The notes beneath the pieces were generated by a model. The model made no database searches and was not told where the DNA came from. It worked only from the letters and a program-made list of their open reading frames with translations. A stretch of DNA of 64,000 nucleotides from JAFGBM01 sp964610155 (GTDB lineage Bacteria > Actinomycetota > Actinomycetes > Actinomycetales > Demequinaceae), in assembly GCA_964610155.1 (NCBI GenBank), contig CAZSUY010000005.1, positions 1 through 64,000 on the forward strand. The letters run 5' to 3'. The translations under genes were made by a program, and so were the position numbers. Numbering within the stretch: the first letter of the stretch is position 1; every line of letters starts with the position of its first letter. Below are positions 1 through 7,043 of the stretch, piece after piece.

Positions 1-80
1 TCCTATGTCTTGAGAGATGAGTTTCCTATGTCCTGATGGAACACACTGTCGGGGGCACCCGGAGGGGGCTGGCGTGGTGT
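1..80. other. left edge, no gene seen
   Basis: Short stretch beyond the stop codon of the ABC ATPase gene. I see no reading frame with a ribosome binding site here. A permease partner of the ATPase would be expected just outside the window on this side, because the ATPase gene runs leftward. Confidence 0.5.
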
Positions 81-1280
81 TCATTGTCCCTCCCCATTTT
101 GGTGATCGGCTTTCTTCATCGGGCGCGTGGTGGATGACGGCAACACTCGTGGGGTGTAGGGAAGCCCCTCCTCGACATCGGCGGTCTTGTCAAGGAGGGC
201 GGCTAGGGGATGCCCCGAAGTCGCCTGCTCATTGGGTGTCGGGCGCTCGGGAGCGGTCTGGAAGTGCAGATGAGGTTTGTCGGTGGGTACCGGGATTGCC
301 GGAGAGGGAGGGGGTGTATCGATAGGGGAGCGTGTTTTATGAGCCGACTCCGCAGGCGCCGGCGTTGATCGGTGGGGGGTGCCCCCAGCCCATATCCCGA
401 TGTGATCGGATTCGAGTTCGAGTCGGACCCTGTTTCGAAGGCCCAATGCCTTCCGGAACTCCTTGGGAAGCTGCACCCGTCCCGTGCGGTCGACCACGGC
501 GTATTCTTCCGCGAGGACCGCGTCCAGGGTTTCAGGCGGGACGGCGGTACCCTGAACGACCCTGGATGAGATCCGACCATTACGGATCGTGATGGTTCTG
601 TTCACCTTCTCCGAAATGGACGAATCGTGGGTGGCGATGACAACGGTCGCACCGAGGACCCGGTTCGCCGTTTGAAGCGTCTCAAGCACATCGTCTCCTG
701 TGGCGGAATCAAGTTCCCCGGTCGGTTCGTCAGCGATGAGAACCAAAGGATGGTTGGCGAGGGCGACCGCTATGGCGACACGCTGCTGTTCCCCCCCGGA
801 GAGTTGCCCAGGGAGCCGACGGGACAGATGGCCTATGCCCATGGCGTCGAGCAGTTCCTTTGCCCGTCTGCGTTTGGTTTGCGGGCTTGCCCCTGCGAAG
901 GCCATGGGAAGCATGATGTTCTCAAGTGCTCGGAGGTTGGGCAGCAGATTCCTGCCGATGGGTTCCCTGACGAAACCGACGACGGTTCGGCGGTAGGAGA
1001 GGCGATCAGCATCGGACATCGGAAGGAGATCCCATCCCGCGACGCGGGCGACACCGGAGGTTGGCGCATCGAGACCAGCGAGGATGTTGAGCAGGGTGGA
1101 CTTTCCGGAGCCAGAGGGCCCAACGATGGCGACCATTTCTCCGGACTCAACCTGAAGAGAGACACCCTTGAGTGCCCCGACCTCGGCGTGCTCAACCCGG
1201 TAGGTGCGGACCAAATTGGTGCATACGATGAGGGTCTCGACGCCGTGTCCCATGGCTGGCGTAGCGGTTGCCTTCGTCAT
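81..1280 (-). CDS. ABC transporter ATPase (MacB/LolD type) with C-terminal AbrB-like domain
   Basis: ATP-binding subunit of a MacB/FtsE/LolD-like exporter, expected to work with an FtsX-like permease at the inner face of the membrane. Seen: Walker A GPSGSGKS at residues 54-61, signature LSGGEQQ at 160-166, Walker B ending in DEPTGELD at 184-191 and the H-loop His at 218. The Q-loop region reads GFVREPIGRN, so the usual Gln is a Glu. Residues about 259-300 (EYAVVDRTGRVQLPKEFRKA and following) look like a swapped-hairpin AbrB/SpoVT domain. A Pro/Ser/Thr-rich tail of about 100 residues follows. The start at 1280 has an AAGGGAG site 5 nt upstream. Family assignment is firm; the role of the AbrB part is unknown. 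Confidence 0.9.
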   Translation of the reverse strand: MTKATATPAMGHGVETLIVCTNLVRTYRVEHAEVGALKGVSLQVESGEMVAIVGPSGSGKSTLLNILAGLDAPTSGVARVAGWDLLPMSDADRLSYRRTVVGFVREPIGRNLLPNLRALENIMLPMAFAGASPQTKRRRAKELLDAMGIGHLSRRLPGQLSGGEQQRVAIAVALANHPLVLIADEPTGELDSATGDDVLETLQTANRVLGATVVIATHDSSISEKVNRTITIRNGRISSRVVQGTAVPPETLDAVLAEEYAVVDRTGRVQLPKEFRKALGLRNRVRLELESDHIGIWAGGTPHRSTPAPAESAHKTRSPIDTPPPSPAIPVPTDKPHLHFQTAPERPTPNEQATSGHPLAALLDKTADVEEGLPYTPRVLPSSTTRPMKKADHQNGEGQ

Positions 1281-1400
1281 CGTTCTCCCTTGAGAGTCCG
1301 TGCCATCTTCCCATGGCGGCCAGGATCGGGGGTAGAGACCTCCGATATTCGCGAGCGAGACACCGGTGCGGATGCCGATTCGTGGACGGTGGGGTTCGCG

Positions 1401-1910
1401 CTAGTCTCTGGACAACCAGGCGTCGGCCGCGGCCAGTTCCTTGTCAAGGCTGGTGGCGACCGAATCGATGATGGCTTGCGTGACAAGGCCGGCGAGGAGG
1501 GGCACGTGGGCCGTGACGGCACCACGTAGTGAGAAACTGGTCGCGTCACCCTCGGAGATAAGGGAGAGGGTACCGGCCGCACGTGCGGGTACACCGACGA
1601 TGTCGATGGCGAAGGTTCCTTCCCTTCTGTCGCCGTTTGGCGGCTCCCAAGCCTCCGTATATCGAACGGTGATAGACGACCCGATGAACGGCCTGAACTC
1701 CGGCTGGACGCCCTCGGTAGGCAGGATGCGTCGGATCGCTATCGTGAAGGCTGTCGAGGCATCCCCGTCAACCACGGTGTCGCATTCGGAGGAGCCGGTA
1801 GCCATCCCGCGTTCTTGTGCGAATTCTTCGTTCGCATACATCGCGATGACCCGCTCAATAGGGGCCGAAAAGGAGTGATCGGCTGAGAGGTCCGCCTTGC
1901 GGTCTGGCAT
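1401..1910 (-). CDS. DUF2505 family protein
   Basis: Resembles the actinobacterial DUF2505 family, whose fold is probably of the START/SRPBCC lipid-binding kind; function unproven. The product begins MPDRKADLSADHSFSAPIER and ends in an amphipathic stretch typical of the family (LLAGLVTQAIIDSVATSLDK). An in-frame start further upstream at 1985 exists, but it would overlap the divergent pdtaS start at 1953, so 1910 is preferred. About 170 aa. It is separated from the ABC ATPase gene by 120 bp and probably transcribed separately. Confidence 0.75.
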   Translation of the reverse strand: MPDRKADLSADHSFSAPIERVIAMYANEEFAQERGMATGSSECDTVVDGDASTAFTIAIRRILPTEGVQPEFRPFIGSSITVRYTEAWEPPNGDRREGTFAIDIVGVPARAAGTLSLISEGDATSFSLRGAVTAHVPLLAGLVTQAIIDSVATSLDKELAAADAWLSRD

Positions 1911-1952
1911 GCATGCAAGGATACCTGGCGAGGGCTGCCCTAGTCTGGTTTC

Positions 1953-3395
1953 ATGGCGACTTTGCGGGAGAGGGCCGAACGTCATGGTCCCATGTCGAAT
2001 GCCGAGGCCGAGTGGCTGACGCTCTTGGTTTCCGACTGGCGGATTATTGCCGACCTCTCATTTGCGGACCTCATCATGTGGCGCCCGACCTCAGATGGCT
2101 TCGTCGCCATCGCCCAGTGTCGGCCTCAGACCGGTCCAACCGTCCATCAGGATGATGTCGTTGGCTCCTTCGCCCCCGCAGGGAAGGTGGCTGCCCTCCA
2201 GCGATCTCTTGAGGAGATGACCCTCGTGGCCACCCGTGAGCCTCGATGGGACGAGCACTATGCGGTTCGCGAGGACGCCCTCCCCGTCGTCATGGACGGT
2301 GTCGCCATCGCGGTCCTCACCCGTGAGGTCTCGCAGGCGGTCTCAAGGAGTTCGAGCCGCCTCGAACTCAACCACAAGGGCGCGGCGGACGACATCATCG
2401 GAATGATCGTGCGAGGCGAATTCCCCATGCCCACCTCGGTCACCGGTCCGCAGCGAGGGGCTCCCCGGGTCGGGGACGGGATCATTCGCCTCGACGATCA
2501 AGGCCACGTCACTTATGCGAGCCCGAACGCCCTATCGTGCTTTCACCGATTGGGGGTGACGGGGACGATCGTGGGTCGCTCCCTGCCCCGCATAACCAGT
2601 GAGGTTATCTCGAACAAGGGAACCATCGACGAGACCCTTGCGATGGTGGTCATGGGGAGGGCGGACTGCCGAACGGACCTTGAGGCCAACGGGGGCTGTC
2701 TCTCGCTCCGAGCCATCCCGACTCTCGTGAACGGGGTACGGACGGGGGCTCTTCTCCTCGTTCGCGATGTCTCCGAACTCCGTCGTCGGGAGCGTGAACT
2801 CATCACCAAGGACGCGACCATCAGGGAGATCCATCATCGGGTGAAGAACAACCTTCAAACGGTCGCGGCCCTGCTTCGTCTCCAGAGCCGACGGGTCGAG
2901 GCGCCCGAAGCGAAGGCGGCACTCTCGGAGGCCATGCGCCGGGTTTCGACCATTGCCCTCGTCCACGAGACGTTATCTGGAACCCTGGATGAGTTGGTCA
3001 ACTTCGACGACCTCGTCACTCGCAGCGTCAGGATGATCGCGGATGTCGCCACGGCAAACGTACGGGTCAAGATAGAGAGGGAAGGGGACTTCGGTCTCAT
3101 TCCCGCTTCTGTCGCTTCATCGCTTGCGCTTGTCATCACCGAACTCGTGACTAACGCGGTTGAGCATGGATTCACGGGAAAGACGAGTGGGATCGTGACG
3201 ATTCGCGCGAAGCGAAACGGTGATGACCTCCATTGCGTGATCGCGGACGATGGGGTCGGCATCCGGTCCAAACCATCCGGGTTGGGGGCGCAGATCGTCA
3301 CGACCCTCATTGAGAACGAGTTGGGGGGAATGCTCGAATGGCGCTCTACCAAGGGGGGGAGCGAGGTGGATATACGGGTTGGAGTAGGAATTTAG
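1953..3395 (+). CDS. pdtaS: two-component sensor histidine kinase, PdtaS type
   Basis: Cytosolic histidine kinase of the HisKA_2/HWE class. In mycobacteria PdtaS phosphorylates the RNA-binding antiterminator PdtaR; PdtaR is not in this window. Seen: an N-terminal GAF-like sensor (residues about 1-150), a PAS-like domain (about 170-280), the phosphoacceptor box IREIHHRVKNNLQTVAALLR with the His pair at 294-295, and an ATPase domain with ITELVTNAVEHGF and DDGVGI. No membrane segment. 480 aa, close to family length. A TAGTCT hexamer lies about 10 nt before the ATG with no ribosome site, suggesting a leaderless transcript. It faces whiB1 convergently, the same neighbourhood as Rv3220c/Rv3219. Confidence 0.92.
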   Translation: MATLRERAERHGPMSNAEAEWLTLLVSDWRIIADLSFADLIMWRPTSDGFVAIAQCRPQTGPTVHQDDVVGSFAPAGKVAALQRSLEEMTLVATREPRWDEHYAVREDALPVVMDGVAIAVLTREVSQAVSRSSSRLELNHKGAADDIIGMIVRGEFPMPTSVTGPQRGAPRVGDGIIRLDDQGHVTYASPNALSCFHRLGVTGTIVGRSLPRITSEVISNKGTIDETLAMVVMGRADCRTDLEANGGCLSLRAIPTLVNGVRTGALLLVRDVSELRRRERELITKDATIREIHHRVKNNLQTVAALLRLQSRRVEAPEAKAALSEAMRRVSTIALVHETLSGTLDELVNFDDLVTRSVRMIADVATANVRVKIEREGDFGLIPASVASSLALVITELVTNAVEHGFTGKTSGIVTIRAKRNGDDLHCVIADDGVGIRSKPSGLGAQIVTTLIENELGGMLEWRSTKGGSEVDIRVGVGI

Positions 3396-3415
3396 CGACG
3401 GGGGTAGCCGCCAAG

Positions 3416-3445
3416 GGCGCGTCTATTTAGGGCGCGTCTACTTAG
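3416..3445. repeat. 15-bp tandem duplication over the whiB1 stop codon
   Basis: Two adjacent 15-bp units, GGCGCGTCTATTTAG at 3416-3430 and GGCGCGTCTACTTAG at 3431-3445, with one mismatch. The right copy contains the whiB1 stop (minus strand, 3438-3440). The left copy supplies a second in-frame stop 15 nt later. One of five such structures in the window. Confidence 0.85.
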
Positions 3446-3692
3446 AGGCGCGGCGGGCGCGGGCGGCGCGGCGCTTGAGTGAGCGACGTTCGTCTTCTGA
3501 GAAACCGCCCCATACGCCGGAATCTTGATTGTGTTCCATCGCCCACACTAGGCAGACCTCGCGAACCGTGCACGACTGACACACGGCGCGGGCGCGCTCA
3601 AGTTGATCAAGCGCCGGCCCGGTGTTTCCAATGGGGAAGAACAGTTCCGGGTCGTCGACGTCTAGGCACGCAGCGCGATCGCGCCATTCCAT
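3438..3692 (-). CDS. whiB1: WhiB1-type iron-sulfur transcription factor
   Basis: Small actinobacterial regulator that holds a 4Fe-4S cluster through four Cys and, in mycobacteria, responds to nitric oxide and binds the principal sigma factor. Seen: Cys at 9, 38, 41 and 47 (C-X28-C-X2-C-X5-C), the G[VI]WGG turn at 59-63 and a basic tail (KRRAARARRASK). The start at 3692 gives 84 aa, the usual WhiB1 length, and has an AAGGAG site about 7 nt upstream. The longer in-frame start at 3755 is therefore unlikely. Its stop codon lies in a 15-bp tandem duplication. Convergent with pdtaS. Confidence 0.95.
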   Translation of the reverse strand: MEWRDRAACLDVDDPELFFPIGNTGPALDQLERARAVCQSCTVREVCLVWAMEHNQDSGVWGGFSEDERRSLKRRAARARRASK

Positions 3693-3884
3693 GATTGACT
3701 CCTTGCTAACACGTTTGGATATGATCTCGCCGTTGAGGGAGAGGCGCGGGGACACGCTCTCAAACCTCGATTCCCCAGGCTCTCATGGTTGTGCGGAGAT
3801 GGCAAGGGTATTAGGACCCGGAAACCGGTTGAGATGCTATTTACGTTCGTCACCGAAGCCGACCACGGGATTCGCTTGCCCACC

Positions 3885-6800
3885 TCAACCCCGCCGTGGG
3901 TCGGCGAGCTGGGCGGCCTTGGCCGTTCCATCTATGACCACAAGGACGCGACGCATCGGGGGCCTGGGATCGATGAGCCCATCGAGATCGCCTCGATAGA
4001 ACTCGCGGGCGGTGCGTTCCGTCGGTTCGGAAAGGACGATTGTTGCCGGTGACTGAAGGCTCCGCGACACCGTCAGGAGGCTCTCCAGCGTTTGGATATT
4101 GAGGACCGTTCCATGAAGCTCCGCTGCGCCGCTGAGGGAGGACTCGACCGCTTCCCTCGCCGTGCCGGGAGGGCCGACGACAAGGATGGGGCTCGCCGGA
4201 TCGATAACGACCCAGGTCGCATCATCCCCCCCAAGTCCGATCACGAGGCCGCCCTCTTGAGGAAGACGATCAAAGGGAATGGAGGAGGGGAGCGGCGTCA
4301 CTAGCGGTTCATTGGTCAGGACTGAGACCCTTCCGACCTGACACTCGCACCATCGTCCGGTGGCACCGAAACGGGCACGGCCGGGAAGGGGGACCAGGCC
4401 ATGAAGTTCCCGGGGCATGGACCATGCGGCGTCCTCGACAGGATCACCGCTGGCGAAGATGAGGTGCGCGACCGCGTGGGTCGATAGGCGGTGAGTCCCT
4501 CCCTTCGGTAGGACGAAGGCGAGGGGAGCCCCGGACGCAGCAAGGCCGATGAGGTTGTCAACCGGAGCTCCCCGGTCCACGTCCGCGAGCGAGGAGAGGG
4601 CGCGCTGCGCGTCGTCGACCAGGAGGAGGGCTTCGGGGGTGTGTGGAAGCAGGGCGATCGTCCGGGCTGCTTCGCGGGGGTCAAGGGGGAGCCAGACCGG
4701 TTGGAGTCCGTGGTGGTGGGCCCCGAACGCGAGAAGCCGAAGGGCGGTCGTACGACCGGACCGGGGAGGACCAGCGATGAGGAGAGGACCCGAGCGAGGG
4801 TCCCAAGCGATTTCAGGCTGGTGACGTTCGGCGGGAAGGTCGCCACGACCGAGCCACAGGCCTGGGTGTTCGCCCATGCGTTTCGAGAAGATCTCGCGAT
4901 CGATCTCCTCTCCGAGGTCGCCGGGGAGGGGATCGAGCCACAGTGGGGCCGCCTTCTCGTGATCGACCCAGCGACGGGCGGCGTATGACGCCATGTCGCG
5001 GGAGGCTTCCGCGAGGGCGTCTTTCTCTCCCCAAGGGCGGATCCTCGGCGTGGGGGTGACGCACGGAAGGGCCACTTGGAGCACGGATCGCCCGGTACCC
5101 GTGACGGCTATGGCTCGTCCAGGGACATCGACGGGGAACTCCGCGGCATCGGAGGTTCCCACAAGGTCACGGGATTCGGCGTCCGTCACGACCCTGAGTG
5201 CGAACGTGGTTCCGACGTTGGCCCGAATCTCTGGGGTGACGGCACCCGCGGGACGTTGGGTCGCGAGAACAAGGTGAAGCCCAAGGGATCGTCCTTGAGC
5301 CGCGAGTCGGGCTAGGTCCGGCAGAAACTCGCGATACTGCGCCGCCAGCTCCTGGTACTCGTCCGCAACCACAAGTAGACGAGGGGGTGCGCCACCCGTG
5401 GCTTCCCATTCCCGGAAGGAGGAGAGCCCAACCTGAGTGAGTGCGGTTTTTCGATCCTCGATCTCCATCGCTAGGGCGCCAAGTGCCCGCCGCGCGAGAT
5501 GAGGATCAAGGTCGGTGAGCACACCCCTGACGTGGGGTAGGTCAGCGCAGACCCTCACGCCGGCGCCCCCCTTGAAGTCGATGAGGGCTATCCCAAGATC
5601 ATCGGGTGGGTAACGCAACGCCAGGCCAAGGATCAGGGTCTCAAGCAGGGCCGATTTCCCGGAGCCCGTGGTGCCGGCGATCAGCAGGTGGGGTCCTTGG
5701 GCGTCGAGGTCGAGGATGAAGGGACCGGCGAGGGTCGCCCCTAGGGGAACGGTGAGGGTTCGGGTTCCATCCGGCCCAGACGGGAGTGATTCCGCGACGT
5801 CCGCCCACCGCACTCGTCGCGGGAGGGAGGAGGTTCCCGTCTCTCCGGCTAGAGCTCGCGCAAGGGCATCGGCCTCGGATTCCGCAATCGAGACGGGGGG
5901 CAGGGGGGTGGCCCGCCCATTCAGCCACAGGAGGCAACCATCCGGGCCAACCACGGCTGTCGCATCACACCACGAGGGGGCCGGCTCCTCGGCGATGAGG
6001 ATGACCTCTGGATCGGTTGGGCCCCAACCGGGGAGCCACCGCATCCAGGGCTCCTCCCACCCATCGGCCCTGGGTTTGCGACCAAGCATCAGTACGAGGG
6101 CTCGGGCGAATGCCCTGGCGTGCCGGGCGTCTCCGATGATAGCGATGCTTCGGGGAGACGCAGCAAGCCATGAACGGCGAGAGAACGGGAGAGTGGAAGG
6201 CAGAACGGAAAGGTCCCAGGGGACGTGGGCGGGGCGGAGCCGGGCCACGCCGATGGATCCCAGAATGTATGCGGGATAGGCGAGTCCGAGGATGGCGAGA
6301 TACCACCTTCCCGTCATGGCCGCTACCATTATTCCGCTCACGATGGAGCCAGCCAGAGGGGCCAGGCGCGCCGAAAGATCCGTTCCTCTGGTAGGGGTGT
6401 CCAGAGAGGAGCCCATCTTGTCGACGGGCTCTGCGGCATCGTCGAGAATGGCGATGAGAGACGAACCAATAGCGAGGACGTCCCCGTCCTTGGCTTCTTG
6501 AGGCCGTCCGATGGCACGTGCCTCGGATCCTCGCCATCGAATGGTGCCGTTGGAGGATCCGAGGTCGGTTGCCACGAGCGAGGTGCCAGCCTTGACCATC
6601 GCATGGGCTCGCGAAATTGCAGGATCCTTGAGGAGCAGGTCGGCTCCATCTTCCCTCCCGATCAGGACACCGGCGGTTCCGATCGACGCACGACCGCCGG
6701 CATGGGGGCCTGCCACCACCAGCAAGGTCGGGCCACGGGATGGCGCACACGGGGGTCCGGGTTCTGAAGTGAGACGCGCCCCCTCGAGAAGGGGCCAGGT

Positions 6801-6953
6801 CCCTGCGGGGTGTCGGGGATCGAGGGCGACGTTTCCGCACCACACATTGGGCCCGAGATTGATCCCGAGATTCCGCGCGGCCTTAGCGATCTCCGGGACG
6901 GTGGTGCCCGGAGTAACCGCGAGGTCATGATCGCAGCCGACGGTGATCCTCAC
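3885..6953 (-). CDS. FHA-domain FtsK/SpoIIIE-type ATPase (EccC/EssC-like)
   Basis: Large membrane ATPase resembling the motor of type VII secretion (EssC/EccC). Seen in order over 1022 aa: a small N-terminal domain; an FHA domain (about 78-170, with ISRAH at 113-117 and GSSNGT at 132-137) expected to bind phosphothreonine; one or two membrane segments at about 198-240; a first ATPase with Walker A GTTGSGKS at 427-434 and Walker B LLVVADE at 526-532; a second with GPPRSGRTT and LLLVDDAQ; and a third whose P-loop is GPPGTAREA, lacking the Lys. GTG start. No WXG100 substrate, EccB, EccD or mycosin gene is nearby, so the substrate is unknown. Confidence 0.85.
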   Translation of the reverse strand: MRITVGCDHDLAVTPGTTVPEIAKAARNLGINLGPNVWCGNVALDPRHPAGTWPLLEGARLTSEPGPPCAPSRGPTLLVVAGPHAGGRASIGTAGVLIGREDGADLLLKDPAISRAHAMVKAGTSLVATDLGSSNGTIRWRGSEARAIGRPQEAKDGDVLAIGSSLIAILDDAAEPVDKMGSSLDTPTRGTDLSARLAPLAGSIVSGIMVAAMTGRWYLAILGLAYPAYILGSIGVARLRPAHVPWDLSVLPSTLPFSRRSWLAASPRSIAIIGDARHARAFARALVLMLGRKPRADGWEEPWMRWLPGWGPTDPEVILIAEEPAPSWCDATAVVGPDGCLLWLNGRATPLPPVSIAESEADALARALAGETGTSSLPRRVRWADVAESLPSGPDGTRTLTVPLGATLAGPFILDLDAQGPHLLIAGTTGSGKSALLETLILGLALRYPPDDLGIALIDFKGGAGVRVCADLPHVRGVLTDLDPHLARRALGALAMEIEDRKTALTQVGLSSFREWEATGGAPPRLLVVADEYQELAAQYREFLPDLARLAAQGRSLGLHLVLATQRPAGAVTPEIRANVGTTFALRVVTDAESRDLVGTSDAAEFPVDVPGRAIAVTGTGRSVLQVALPCVTPTPRIRPWGEKDALAEASRDMASYAARRWVDHEKAAPLWLDPLPGDLGEEIDREIFSKRMGEHPGLWLGRGDLPAERHQPEIAWDPRSGPLLIAGPPRSGRTTALRLLAFGAHHHGLQPVWLPLDPREAARTIALLPHTPEALLLVDDAQRALSSLADVDRGAPVDNLIGLAASGAPLAFVLPKGGTHRLSTHAVAHLIFASGDPVEDAAWSMPRELHGLVPLPGRARFGATGRWCECQVGRVSVLTNEPLVTPLPSSIPFDRLPQEGGLVIGLGGDDATWVVIDPASPILVVGPPGTAREAVESSLSGAAELHGTVLNIQTLESLLTVSRSLQSPATIVLSEPTERTAREFYRGDLDGLIDPRPPMRRVLVVIDGTAKAAQLADPRRG

Positions 6954-7043
6954 GATGAGATAGTGGCGCGTCGATCCTTAAGGCGCTACGTCGAATCAGA
7001 GAATGTGGAGAACCTTCGCCCAGTCAACGCAGAGATCGAGACG

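Noticed and set aside
627..1529. 300-codon open frame on the plus strand
   Set aside because: Antisense to the ABC ATPase gene with intact Walker motifs.
3755..3885. possible WXG100 or other small gene next to the FtsK gene
   Set aside because: No frame with a start, ribosome site and WXG motif; it is probably the whiB1 promoter region.
5965..6843. 292-codon Arg/Pro-rich frame
   Set aside because: Alternate frame of the FHA-FtsK gene; composition typical of shadow frames.
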